Shown here one piece after another: positions 1 through 7,117 of a stretch of 32,337 nt of DNA. Every line of letters begins with the position of its first letter. The first letter of the stretch is position 1. This stretch comes from an uncultured Prevotella sp. (GTDB lineage: Bacteria > Bacteroidota > Bacteroidia > Bacteroidales > Bacteroidaceae): NCBI GenBank assembly GCA_944320305.1, contig CALUGW010000022.1, positions 1 through 32,337 on the forward strand, read 5' to 3'. A program made the position numbers and the translations under genes. Under the pieces are notes generated by a model. The model was not told where the DNA came from, searched no databases, and worked only from the letters and a program-made list of their open reading frames with translations.

Positions 1-1
1 G

Positions 2-706
2 GAAAGGAGTTTTTGCGGTCTGGGTGCTGATGATAAAAACGGAATTTGGCTGTGCCTTCAATGCCTTCAGAAGTTTAACGAAATAAAAGTTGCATTCTTT
101 GTAGGTGAGGAAGTTGGTTGCATCGGAAGCTCAAAGGCAAACATGGAATTCTTTAACGACTGCCGCTTTGTAATACAGCCGGACAGAAGGGGTAATTCTG
201 ATGTAATAACCCAAATCGGCTTCATGGACATTTGCTCGGACGATTTCATAAAGGACATAACGCCTGAAAAGTTTGGCTATACACCGACAGAAGGAATGAT
301 GACCGACATCGAGCAACTGAAAGAGCAAGGCTTGAATGTTTCCTGCATAAACCTAAGCTGCGGTTATTACGAGCCACACACCGACAACGAGTACACCGAC
401 AAGAATGATTTGCAAAACAGCCTGCGCTTCATCGAATATATAATCAGCAACTGCAAGAAAACATACAGGCACAAGGCTGAATACGACGAGCGTGCGTATC
501 TGAATTTAGCTTACTCCTCTTGGGACATCTACGACGAACTCTTTGAAATCATCCGTGAAGCCTTGCTGGCAGACCCGACGCTCACCCCGTCTGATATTTA
601 CGCTTTCTATGGCTCTGATTACCCTTTCACTATGGATAACTTCGCCATGGTTTACGAGGACGCGATGAATGAAATCCTCTATGAAAAACAGGAAGATTGG
701 CAATGA
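2..706 (+). CDS. M20/M42-type zinc metallopeptidase, 5'-truncated
   Basis: The reading frame is open from the window edge, so the N-terminus is missing; the first internal ATG at 143 is not the true start. Visible motifs fit a di-zinc aminopeptidase/deacylase of the M20/M28/M42 group: a G-A-D-D-K stretch (a metal-bridging Asp), an F-V-G-E-E motif (catalytic base and zinc-ligand Glu pair), a P-D-R-R-G motif (third Asp ligand) and, near the middle, S-C-G-Y-Y-E-P-H-T (the late His ligand). This order matches the family. The C-terminal part after the last His is acidic and not recognised. Such enzymes hydrolyse peptides or acylated amino acids in the cytoplasm. The stop codon overlaps the start of the next small ORF. 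The family is fairly certain; the substrate is unknown. Confidence 0.75.
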   Translation, partial: ERSFCGLGADDKNGIWLCLQCLQKFNEIKVAFFVGEEVGCIGSSKANMEFFNDCRFVIQPDRRGNSDVITQIGFMDICSDDFIKDITPEKFGYTPTEGMMTDIEQLKEQGLNVSCINLSCGYYEPHTDNEYTDKNDLQNSLRFIEYIISNCKKTYRHKAEYDERAYLNLAYSSWDIYDELFEIIREALLADPTLTPSDIYAFYGSDYPFTMDNFAMVYEDAMNEILYEKQEDWQ

Positions 707-870
707 GAGTCGGTTGGTCTTATCTTGTTGAATATCAAGCAATTAGGCAAGTAAAAACAATCAATATTCCAAAACACGGCAAAACGCATTCCAAAAGACG
801 GCAAATTACAATACAAAACGTGGCTTTTTACAATGCGATTAACGGCATATTGGAAACAAGTAAAAAATAA
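703..870 (+). CDS. Small hypothetical protein, stop-start overlapped with the peptidase gene
   Basis: A 55-codon ORF starts at an ATG that overlaps the peptidase stop (ATGA), an arrangement typical of translational coupling. The product is basic (many Lys and Arg) with no recognisable domain. The only support is the overlap and the intact frame, so it may be spurious. Confidence 0.3.
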   Translation: MRVGWSYLVEYQAIRQVKTINIPKHGKTHSKRRQITIQNVAFYNAINGILETSKK

Positions 871-898
871 GCAAAACAACAACCAAAATAAAAGAGCG

Positions 899-1036
899 AT
901 GAAATACAAGAAAAACGAAAACCAAAGCGGCCTGATTATAAGGCTTTTCAGGCTGCCAAAGAAACTGGATTTTAAAGGAAAGGAAGTCATTGTGAAAATC
1001 ATAAAACACATAATCCGAAAGTCCTGTAAAATCTGA
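899..1036 (+). CDS. Small basic hypothetical ORF
   Basis: A 45-aa ORF, very rich in Lys, Arg and Ile, with start ATG at 899 and an upstream in-frame alternative ATG at 833 that would overlap the previous small ORF. No domain is recognised. It ends just before a strong hairpin at 1047. It could equally be untranslated 3' sequence of the preceding operon. Confidence 0.2.
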   Translation: MKYKKNENQSGLIIRLFRLPKKLDFKGKEVIVKIIKHIIRKSCKI

Positions 1037-1046
1037 AACCTCCAAG

Positions 1047-1110
1047 AACAGGGGATATGTGAAAAACGGAAATACTACAAGACCTGAAATTTCACATATC
1101 CTCTTGTTTT
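1047..1110 (+). terminator. Long inverted repeat with T tract
   Basis: The arm at 1047-1063 (ending GGATATGTGAAA) pairs with 1089-1106 (starting TTTCACATATCC) with one bulge, over a loop of about 25 nt, and is followed by TTTTTC. It is likely a transcription terminator between the peptidase transcript and the next pair of small genes. Confidence 0.55.
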
Positions 1111-1139
1111 TCATTCATTAAACGAAAAATATTAAAACT

Positions 1140-1307
1140 ATGAACAGATACCATTTCAACGTGACAATCAACGGCGTGAAATTCAAGGTGAACGTAAACG
1201 CCAACAATTCAGTTTCGGCCTACGGAAAAGTCAAGAGGACCTATCCTATGGCAAGTAAAATAACCCTGATAAGAGCGGAAAGGATATGGAACCGAAGTAT
1301 CTTATAG
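1140..1307 (+). CDS. Small hypothetical protein (55 aa)
   Basis: The ORF opens with ATG at 1140, about 30 bases past the hairpin, and encodes a 55-aa protein whose first half alternates polar and hydrophobic residues (FNVTI, VKFKVNVN), suggesting a small beta-rich fold. It overlaps the start of the next gene by 22 bases in another frame, consistent with a two-gene transcript. The family is not recognised. Confidence 0.45.
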   Translation: MNRYHFNVTINGVKFKVNVNANNSVSAYGKVKRTYPMASKITLIRAERIWNRSIL

Positions 1308-1513
1308 TCCTTGACTTCTGTATCGGTGCATTGAACATCATCAAACTCACCGAGGAAGAACTGCGGGAATCAGAAAACTACGACGATTTCGAGTCTTTCC
1401 TGTCAACCCTTGAAGATAAATACGGCTTCAAATTAAACAACTGCCAGTGGATGACAACGGAAAACTTGAATATCTATTGGTATGAGAACGGACGAGAAAC
1501 AGGAACAATGTAA
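1286..1513 (+). CDS. Hypothetical acidic protein (75 aa)
   Basis: A 75-aa acidic ORF, Glu/Asp-rich in the middle and ending in aromatic residues (NIYWYENG). It has no signal peptide or membrane segment. It overlaps the 3' end of the preceding small gene and is followed 17 bases later by a strong rho-independent terminator, so it closes a two-gene unit. The function is unknown. The terminator placement makes a real gene likely. Confidence 0.55.
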   Translation: MEPKYLIVLDFCIGALNIIKLTEEELRESENYDDFESFLSTLEDKYGFKLNNCQWMTTENLNIYWYENGRETGTM

Positions 1514-1529
1514 AACCAAGAAAAGATTA

Positions 1530-1563
1530 GGACGGCCCAAAAGAAACGGGCTGTCCTTTTTTA
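1530..1563 (+). terminator. Rho-independent terminator
   Basis: GGACGGCCC (1530-1538) pairs with GGGCTGTCC (1548-1556) through nine pairs including one wobble, with a nine-base loop and then a run of T. Confidence 0.9.
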
Positions 1564-1579
1564 TTTCCTTCGTCCATAA

Positions 1580-1610
1580 TTTGTTGTATTTCATATTTTT
1601 CGTAACTTTG
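1580..1610 (+). promoter_or_regulatory. Bacteroidetes-type promoter before a structured short transcript
   Basis: TTTG at 1580-1583 and TAACTTTG at 1603-1610 are separated by 19 bases, an exact fit to the -33/-7 consensus. No ORF follows closely; what follows is a foldable segment ending in a T tract. Confidence 0.7.
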
Positions 1611-1616
1611 CAATGC

Positions 1617-1680
1617 AGTCCCGGGCGTTCCTCTCCCAGCTTTCAGTTACTGGTGATGAATCCGGGTTTTTGTATTTTTT
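1617..1680 (+). ncRNA. Candidate small RNA
   Basis: Starting just after the promoter, CCCGG (1620-1624) pairs with CCGGG (1662-1666). Inside, CCAG (1636-1639) pairs with CTGG (1650-1653). A T-rich tail (1667-1680) follows the closing stem. A consensus promoter, a closed structure and a T tail within about 65 bases fit an independent small RNA. It matches no RNA family I recognise. It could instead be the attenuated leader of the distant operon at 1998. Confidence 0.4.
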
Positions 1681-1911
1681 GAAAAGGTTGTTGAATTGTA
1701 TATTACGGTAATACATTAATTGGATTTACTTGTGGTGTCAACTTCTTTTATATGGTAACATATCGTAGTATCTAAGTGGTTGCATAAAAAGAAAGATGTG
1801 AAAAAATGATGGGTAACCTCTAATTGGTATGCGGCAGTAGGTCTCATAAATAATAATAAGAACTTGACCTTATATGTATACATGATAAGTTAAAATACTT
1901 ATTTTTCTCTA
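1681..1911. other. AT-rich intergenic stretch without a gene
   Basis: No credible ORF is present. The only structure seen is a near-palindrome around 1698-1715 (TGTAT...ATACA with an inner ATTAC/GTAAT). This is low-GC spacer DNA ahead of the operon that begins at 1998. Confidence 0.5.
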
Positions 1912-1933
1912 TTATAAGTCATTTGGCTTATAA
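1912..1933. promoter_or_regulatory. Inverted repeat next to the -33 box, operator candidate
   Basis: TTATAAG (1912-1918) and CTTATAA (1927-1933) form a perfect 7-bp inverted repeat over an 8-bp spacer, ending five bases before the -33 box of the operon promoter. The first gene of the operon carries a C-terminal helix-turn-helix, so autoregulation here is plausible. Confidence 0.4.
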
Positions 1934-1938
1934 ATTCC

Positions 1939-1969
1939 TTGGTCGGTAGAAATATTGTTTGTACTTTTG
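1939..1969 (+). promoter_or_regulatory. Promoter of the four-gene operon
   Basis: TTGG at 1939-1942 and TACTTTTG at 1962-1969 (a match to TAnnTTTG) are spaced by 19 bases. The predicted start of transcription is about 20 bases before the ATG at 1998. Confidence 0.65.
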
Positions 1970-1997
1970 TATCACAGTAACCAATTAGAATCAATCT

Positions 1998-2657
1998 ATG
2001 TATGCAGCTATTTCTGCCGACATTGTTTCTTCCACATCTTTGTGCATAGAAGAAACCATCGCATTGAAACAGAGAATAGAAGATTTATTTTCTATCCTTG
2101 AGAAGAGATTTCCTGGATTTTGGGGCAGACTAATAAAAGGGGATTATATGGAGTGCCTGTTGCCATCAACTAAGGACGGCTTCAGGGTTGCTCTAATCAT
2201 CAAGAGTTGCATAAAGTCGTTCCCTATCGCAGAATCAAAAAAGAAAAAACTATTCCAAATATATGGAATCCGTATGGCTATGGGAATAGGTGATATGCGC
2301 ATTGTAGATAAGGAACACGGAATAATGGATGGTGAGGCTATTTATTTGTCAGGCCGAACATTAGACGGGATGGGTACTCCTAACAAAAACGGTACATTCC
2401 TCATAGAACCTGCTGACAAACAATTTAAACCTGCTTTACAGACTATCGGTATGCTGACGGATGCCTTGCTCAATAATACAACGAAACGGCAAAGCGAAGT
2501 CATTTATTATAAACTTTTATCTAAAAGCGAGCAGGAAATAGCGGACATATTGGGGGTAAAGCAGTCAGGAATAAACCAACACTCGACTTCAGCCAAATGG
2601 TACTGCATAGAGGAAGCATTGAATTATTTTGAACAACTAAATTTTGAAAGCGTATGA
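1998..2657 (+). CDS. SatD-like protein: class III cyclase-like domain plus C-terminal HTH
   Basis: The 219-aa protein has the motif order of class III nucleotidyl cyclases: a first metal Asp in I-S-A-D-I-V-S-S-T (D8), the hairpin motif R-L-I-K-G-D (K47, G48, D49), then I-R-M-A-M-G-I-G (91-98) and a helix ending S-G-R-T-L with the transition-state Arg position kept (R120). The Asn usually four residues before that Arg is Tyr here (Y116). Residues about 175-200 (S-E-Q-E-I-A-D-I-L-G-V-K-Q-S-G-I) form a helix-turn-helix. This matches the SatD family, usually paired with DUF3307 proteins as here. The next gene overlaps by four bases. It may make or sense a nucleotide, or be a catalytically dead regulator; the sequence does not decide. 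Confidence 0.65.
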   Translation: MYAAISADIVSSTSLCIEETIALKQRIEDLFSILEKRFPGFWGRLIKGDYMECLLPSTKDGFRVALIIKSCIKSFPIAESKKKKLFQIYGIRMAMGIGDMRIVDKEHGIMDGEAIYLSGRTLDGMGTPNKNGTFLIEPADKQFKPALQTIGMLTDALLNNTTKRQSEVIYYKLLSKSEQEIADILGVKQSGINQHSTSAKWYCIEEALNYFEQLNFESV

Positions 2658-3361
2658 ATAGCTGGTTATTATTGAGCTTATTGACGGCTCATATAGTTGG
2701 AGATTTCTACCTGCAAAGCGATAAATATTGCAAGCGGAAAGAACTGTTGAAAATCAGGAGTCCGTTCCTCTATATTCATACAGTTATCGTAGGCTTACTT
2801 TCTTGGGCTTTTGTCCCATTTGCTGATTTTTGGATTTTTGCTCTAATTATAGGTGGCACACATTTGTTGATTGATACAATGAAAACCTATATGCGCAGGG
2901 GTCTATGGTTTTTCCTAACAGACCAATTTGCACATATCTTAATCCTATGTTTCATTTCATACCAATATATACCGACTTCTCGTCTGCCAATACAAAGCAT
3001 AGACTTTCTTAATACTTTATCTATCCCATTATTTGTATTTGCAATTTTATGCTGCTTAAAGCCAACCAATATCCTCATCAAGTTAATTTTAGACAAGTAT
3101 AAAATTGGCGATGCAGAGTCTTGTCAAAGTATAAAGAATGCAGGGGCGTTGATTGGCAATTTGGAAAGAATACTTACAATGGTCTTTGTTTTGATAGGTC
3201 AATATGAAGCTGTAGGGTTTATTGTAGCGGCGAAATCTTTACTCCGCTTTAAAGAAACAGATACGGCCAAGACTGAATATGTGTTGGCAGGAACTCTATT
3301 GAGCTTTGGAATAGCTACAGTTTTGGGCTTAATGGTAAAACAATTATTTCCAATATTCTGA
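2654..3361 (+). CDS. DUF3307-like integral membrane protein
   Basis: The 235-aa protein has about six hydrophobic segments. It opens with the DUF3307 signature: a first helix containing T-A-H-I-V-G-D-F-Y-L-Q-S, and a later G-G-T-H-L-L-I-D-T-M-K motif, so conserved His and Asp residues lie near the membrane. The start overlaps the stop of the SatD-like gene (ATGA), implying coupled translation and joint function. SatD and DUF3307 genes are known as neighbours in several phyla, including the streptococcal sat locus, but the biochemical role is not established. A membrane effector or sensor working with the cyclase-like partner is an inference. Confidence 0.65.
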   Translation: MNSWLLLSLLTAHIVGDFYLQSDKYCKRKELLKIRSPFLYIHTVIVGLLSWAFVPFADFWIFALIIGGTHLLIDTMKTYMRRGLWFFLTDQFAHILILCFISYQYIPTSRLPIQSIDFLNTLSIPLFVFAILCCLKPTNILIKLILDKYKIGDAESCQSIKNAGALIGNLERILTMVFVLIGQYEAVGFIVAAKSLLRFKETDTAKTEYVLAGTLLSFGIATVLGLMVKQLFPIF

Positions 3362-3371
3362 ATTATCAACA

Positions 3372-4211
3372 ATGAGAGAATTTACAATTAAGGAAAAATA
3401 TATAGTAAAAGGATTGTTTGACAGGAAAAACGAATCCAATTTAGCAGAATTGCGTACAACAAAATTGTTACAAAATCATCTTGATTGTTTTGCATTGCGT
3501 TGGGAATTGGCTCCAAGGAAATTCATTAAGATTTATATGAAACAAGAAGACGCAAAAGATATTGCAAAACTAAATAAACAATATTTTAAAATTTGTGACT
3601 TTCTTTATTTCATGGATGAGTTGGAAGCAAATCATTACATAAAACTCCAAACAATATCGTTTGCCAAAGACACCTCTAAGTTACTTAGACAAGCATTATA
3701 CGATACTTCAAAATATCAATATGGCCTTCCAAAGGATATTGAGTATTCCGGGAATCTTGATTGTTTCTACGAAATAGCAGATAATAGGAAACGACTATAT
3801 GCCGTGGAACATATAGAGCAAAATGCCTATACCGATAGCGTTGATTTACTTAACAAATATTACGATAAAATTATTTATCCGTTGCCATTGCTGGAAGACT
3901 TGGTGAAACATGAATACAAATCTATTGAACAAAGGAATTTTGAAAAACAAATAGAAGAAAATGACTTGCACCATAAAGAGCAAATGAGATATGCCCGTAA
4001 TTCTTTTTATGTCGCTTTATTAGCTGTAGTTGTTTCTGCTGCAATACCATTATTTATTGAAAAGTGTGCAGAACCTATTGAAATAAAAAAATCTCAGTTA
4101 AAATCGTTAGAACAATCAATTATACAAAGCAAAATAATTTTATCTGATACCGTTAATGTACAACTATGTCAACCTACTGACACATTTAAAACATTAAATA
4201 CGATAAAATAA
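3372..4211 (+). CDS. Unknown protein with one C-terminal membrane segment
   Basis: I do not recognise the family of this 279-aa protein. Residues 1-180 look like a soluble alpha/beta region rich in Lys, Tyr and Asp. Residues about 183-210 are charged and helical (coiled-coil-like). Residues 211-229 form one clear transmembrane helix, followed by a ~50-residue polar tail. The gap to the upstream gene is ten bases and the next gene starts seven bases after its stop, so it belongs to the same transcript. Base composition is strongly AT-rich, like the next gene. A cytoplasmic sensor region tethered to the inner membrane is the simplest reading of the layout. Confidence 0.55.
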   Translation: MREFTIKEKYIVKGLFDRKNESNLAELRTTKLLQNHLDCFALRWELAPRKFIKIYMKQEDAKDIAKLNKQYFKICDFLYFMDELEANHYIKLQTISFAKDTSKLLRQALYDTSKYQYGLPKDIEYSGNLDCFYEIADNRKRLYAVEHIEQNAYTDSVDLLNKYYDKIIYPLPLLEDLVKHEYKSIEQRNFEKQIEENDLHHKEQMRYARNSFYVALLAVVVSAAIPLFIEKCAEPIEIKKSQLKSLEQSIIQSKIILSDTVNVQLCQPTDTFKTLNTIK

Positions 4212-4218
4212 TTATACT

Positions 4219-5073
4219 ATGGCCATATTATCTTTTCAAGAAAAACAACTAATTGAGAAAGTTTTCGGCATGGGAGGTGGATATGTTCTAAATTTTACCA
4301 ACCGAGAATTTGAAGAGTTTATGAAGGATGTCGTATCGTATAACATATATCAAAAATATCCTGGATTATCAAAAGCAAAAATGCTTCGGCGGTTTATTGA
4401 AGATGAATCTGACGCATACGTTGGAAAAATGATCATTTTGCTCATCAACTATATGAAATCAAACTCATTGGACAAGAACATTGCCCAAGAAGATATAGTT
4501 AGATTATATGATTTTGGACGAAAAAAGCTTGGGAAAGGTTCTGTTAGTCATCAAAATACGATAACTTCACCGAACAATGCACTGAAAGTAGATTTTGAAC
4601 ACCTGAAAAGAGACTTGCTAAATATAGAAAAGAAACAAACTCAGCAACAAAAGGGTTACGCTTTTGAAATCTATTTAAAACATTTATTCGAAGCGTTTAA
4701 TTTGGATGTAAGAGCTTCTTATCGTACCGAGAATGACCAAATAGATGGCAGCTTTATCTTAAATGGTAATACGGTTCTTATAGAAGCTAAATACAGAACA
4801 ACCGAAATATCCAAAGATGACCTATTATTATTTTCACATAAAATTGAAACGAAATCACCTTTTACCAAAGGCGTATTTGTGACGTTATCAAGACCTTCAG
4901 ATAAAATAATAGAATATTTTTACGACAAATCATCAAGGTTTATCCTTTTTACTGTTGAAGAAATCTATATTTTATTGGAAAATAAAATTTCCCTTATAAA
5001 TATTCTAACAAAAAAGTTTCGTCATCTGGAGGAAACTGGAAACATATTTCATCACGTTATGTACTTGAGATAG
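4219..5073 (+). CDS. PD-(D/E)xK nuclease (Mrr-like) with an N-terminal helical domain
   Basis: The C-terminal half of this 284-aa protein carries the restriction-endonuclease-like core: E150 in G-Y-A-F-E, D176 in Q-I-D-G, and E189/K191 in I-E-A-K-Y-R, in the correct order and spacing for Mrr-type nucleases. Residues about 8-80 form a separate domain with G-G-G-Y-V-L-N-F and S-K-A-K-M-L-R-R-F, resembling an N-terminal domain I have seen in abortive-infection-type proteins (AbiJ N-terminal family; recalled, not tested). It is the last gene of the operon, with terminator-like sequence about 200 bases downstream. DNA cleavage in defence is the likely role, with the upstream genes as possible sensors or regulators. 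Confidence 0.65.
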   Translation: MAILSFQEKQLIEKVFGMGGGYVLNFTNREFEEFMKDVVSYNIYQKYPGLSKAKMLRRFIEDESDAYVGKMIILLINYMKSNSLDKNIAQEDIVRLYDFGRKKLGKGSVSHQNTITSPNNALKVDFEHLKRDLLNIEKKQTQQQKGYAFEIYLKHLFEAFNLDVRASYRTENDQIDGSFILNGNTVLIEAKYRTTEISKDDLLLFSHKIETKSPFTKGVFVTLSRPSDKIIEYFYDKSSRFILFTVEEIYILLENKISLINILTKKFRHLEETGNIFHHVMYLR

Positions 5074-5151
5074 GGTGATTTTCCACGTATCCTAATAAAG
5101 ACAAATTGATTTTAGGTAACTCATATTACTATATCCACTTAGCGGAGTGGA

Positions 5152-5404
5152 GCCTACAACTGACGAAAAAATAAGAAGCAATCTGTTTTTAGTCTGTTTA
5201 ATGGAAAATGGCATTGGTAAAATGATTGTAATACATGATTAAAATATCAATATCAACTATGACATAAAATGAAAAACCTGCACATTCTTAATCCACGGAA
5301 AGCAGGATGCAGGATTTTTTCTCCTAATATGCTGCATATATAAGTATCATCCCCGATTTCATGAAAAAAAGCTGCATCTTTCTTTTCTTTCGTTAGTTGT
5401 AGGC
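5152..5404. repeat. Segment bounded by 17-bp inverted repeats (MITE-like)
   Basis: GCCTACAACTGACGAAA (5152-5168) recurs in inverse orientation at 5388-5404 with one mismatch, and a looser A-rich match extends inward on both sides. The 253-bp interior has no ORF. The size and terminal inverted repeats fit a non-autonomous mobile element or remnant. I see no clear target-site duplication. Confidence 0.4.
5277..5320 (+). terminator. Hairpin with T tract after the nuclease operon
   Basis: CCTGCA (5277-5282) pairs with TGCAGG (5308-5313), with an alternative AATCC/GGATT pairing inside, followed by ATTTTTT. It is a probable though imperfect terminator. Confidence 0.45.
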
Positions 5405-5486
5405 CCTGCGCCGTTGAGCAGATAGTTTATTGTTTGGTTTGCCTTCGGTTTTCTATGGGGCAATAATCATAAAATGAAGTGGAAAT

Positions 5487-5517
5487 ATTGTGCTTTTGCA
5501 GGATTTTAGTATCTTTG
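5487..5517 (+). promoter_or_regulatory. Promoter upstream of the tRNA gene
   Basis: ATTG (5487-5490) and TATCTTTG (5510-5517) with a 19-base spacer fit the Bacteroidetes consensus, facing the tRNA at 5606. Confidence 0.55.
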
Positions 5518-5605
5518 CAAAGAGGATGAATGTTGACTTATTGTTGACTGACACCAATAAACAATTCCTCGTGAGAGTTCATTAAATGGTTGACACACAG
5601 CACTT

Positions 5606-5679
5606 TGGCTTTTAGCTCAGTTGGTTAGAGCAACAGACTCATAATCTGGAGGTCCCAGGTTCAAGCCCTGGATGGCCCA
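5606..5679 (+). tRNA. tRNA-Met (anticodon CAT), imperfect; presumed integration site
   Basis: The D arm (GCTC/GAGC), anticodon loop CTCATAA, variable region and T arm (CCAGG-TTCAAGC-CCTGG) are all present, giving a 74-base cloverleaf with anticodon CAT. Three pairs fail: 1-72 (T/C), 6-67 (T/T) and 27-43 (A/G); CC but not CCA is encoded after the discriminator A. The integrase gene begins 170 bases downstream, so the 3' end of this gene is the likely left attachment site. The mismatches all fall where the 5' half meets an otherwise ordinary 3' half, raising the possibility of a hybrid or decaying gene. Confidence 0.75.
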
Positions 5680-5742
5680 CCTCAAAGGAAACAAGCTGAA
5701 AACAAGCGTTTTATAGGCTTAACCCTTTGGAAATGAACATTG

Positions 5743-5789
5743 AAAGTGCAAGGCAACCCGCTTTAAAAAAAAGCAGTGCCTTGCACTTT
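5743..5789. repeat. 13-bp perfect inverted repeat between tRNA and integrase
   Basis: AAAGTGCAAGGCA (5743-5755) and its exact complement (5777-5789) are separated by 21 bases, and the right arm runs into a short T tract. It may terminate the tRNA transcript. The right arm lies in a 14-bp motif (GCAGTGCCTTGCAC, 5773-5786) repeated downstream of the integrase, so integrase arm-type binding sites are an alternative. Confidence 0.6.
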
Positions 5790-5846
5790 TTGGCTTATTT
5801 TTGCTGAATCTTGCTGAGGTTTAACTGCAAAAAAACTGCAAGCAAT

Positions 5847-7076
5847 ATGGCAACAATAAAACTTTATCTCGACACGAGAGCCTGCGCTGCGGGAACGCCC
5901 GCACCCGTGAAAATCGCGCTCAACGCCCATGGCGGCACGGTAATGCAGACCACAGGTATAAAAGTCCTGCCGGAACAGTGGGATAGAAAGTCGTGCAAGA
6001 TTGTGAGGCATCCGCAAAAGCAGGTTCTCAACGCGATGCTTGCCGCGCGTCTCAACGAGTGGCAGATGGCCTTGCTCAAACTGGCGGGAACAGGCGAAGC
6101 CCGCACCGCGCGGTCTGCGTCGGAGCTTAAAAAGATGATAATGGATGTTGTCGCGCCAAAGGGCACGGAGGAGGCGCGAGGCGATTTCCTCAGCCATTAT
6201 GAAAAATACGCCGCGAGCCGCCGCACGCCCGGGACACGTGACGCCTACCGCCAGACGTTGCGCCGCATGGAGGCGTTTGACAAGGACATCCGCCTGCGGA
6301 CGTTCGCGGACATAGACAAGCGGTGGCTCACGGAGTTTGAGGCGTTCATGTCGCAGACCGCGCATTCGGCCAATGCCCGCGCGTTCCATTTCCGCAACAT
6401 CCGCGCCGTGTTCAATGACGCGCTCGACGAGGAAGTCACCACGGCCTACCCGTTCAGGAAATTCAAGATACGGAAAGAGCCGACCGCCAAGCGCGCGCTT
6501 ACGGTGGAGCAGCTGCGCACGCTCGCCACTTTTCCCTGCGAGGAGCACCAGAGGCAATACCGCGACATCTTCATGCTGATGTTCTACCTCATTGGCATGA
6601 ACGCCGTAGACCTGTTCAAGGCCAAGCCTGACGCCGTTTCCGGCGGGAGGCTTGAGTATGTCCGCTCAAAGACGTACAAGCCTTATTCGATAAAGATTGA
6701 GCCTGAGGCGCGGGCTTTGCTTGAGAAGTACAGGGGCGAGCGTCATCTGCTGTCCGTCATGGACACGCGCCGCGACTACAAAGCCTACCTGCACCGGATG
6801 AACGACGCCCTGAAGCTCATCGGTGATGTGGTGGTGTGCAATTCCAAAGGAAAGAAGAGGCACACGCCTCTGTTCCCGAATATCAGCCAATACTGGTGCC
6901 GCCATTCCTGGGCCACAATCGCCGCCTCGCTCGACATCCCAAAGGAGACCATCGCGGCGGCTCTCGGGCACGGCGGCAACACCGTTACCGACATCTACAT
7001 CGACTTCGACCGCAGAAAGGTGGACGAGGCCAACCGCCGCGTGCTTGACTGGGTGCTTTACGGGAAACGACAGTAA
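5847..7076 (+). CDS. int: Tyrosine recombinase (prophage integrase)
   Basis: The 409-aa protein starts at M-A-T-I-K-L-Y; an in-frame ATG 36 bases earlier is less likely because homologues open with this strand. Order: an N-terminal arm-binding region (about 1-90), a SAM-like core-binding domain (about 113-205) and the catalytic domain (about 217-400). R352 and H353 (C-R-H-S-W-A-T), H375 (A-L-G-H-G-G-N) and the nucleophile Y384 are present, with a candidate beta-hairpin Lys at 275. The usual first catalytic Arg position in L-I-G-M-N-A-V-D-L-F is N252, and the first His of HxxR is Y349. It lies beside the tRNA-Met gene and integrates/excises the prophage there. The family is certain. Confidence 0.92.
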   Translation: MATIKLYLDTRACAAGTPAPVKIALNAHGGTVMQTTGIKVLPEQWDRKSCKIVRHPQKQVLNAMLAARLNEWQMALLKLAGTGEARTARSASELKKMIMDVVAPKGTEEARGDFLSHYEKYAASRRTPGTRDAYRQTLRRMEAFDKDIRLRTFADIDKRWLTEFEAFMSQTAHSANARAFHFRNIRAVFNDALDEEVTTAYPFRKFKIRKEPTAKRALTVEQLRTLATFPCEEHQRQYRDIFMLMFYLIGMNAVDLFKAKPDAVSGGRLEYVRSKTYKPYSIKIEPEARALLEKYRGERHLLSVMDTRRDYKAYLHRMNDALKLIGDVVVCNSKGKKRHTPLFPNISQYWCRHSWATIAASLDIPKETIAAALGHGGNTVTDIYIDFDRRKVDEANRRVLDWVLYGKRQ

Positions 7077-7117
7077 TTTCTGCCGGATTTCAACGAGGAG
7101 CGAAGATTGTGCCTCGG

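Larger units (their letters stand above)
5074..5605. other. Intergenic region with inverted-repeat segment, terminator and tRNA promoter
   Basis: No convincing ORF is present. The region holds a 253-bp stretch bounded by inverted repeats (5152-5168 and 5388-5404), a hairpin with T tract inside it (5277-5320), and a promoter at 5487-5517 facing the tRNA gene. Confidence 0.6.

Noticed and set aside
5763-6557. 264-codon minus-strand ORF opposite the integrase
   Set aside because: It is a shadow of the integrase catalytic and core-binding coding sequence; no motif, and composition is typical of antisense GC-rich DNA.
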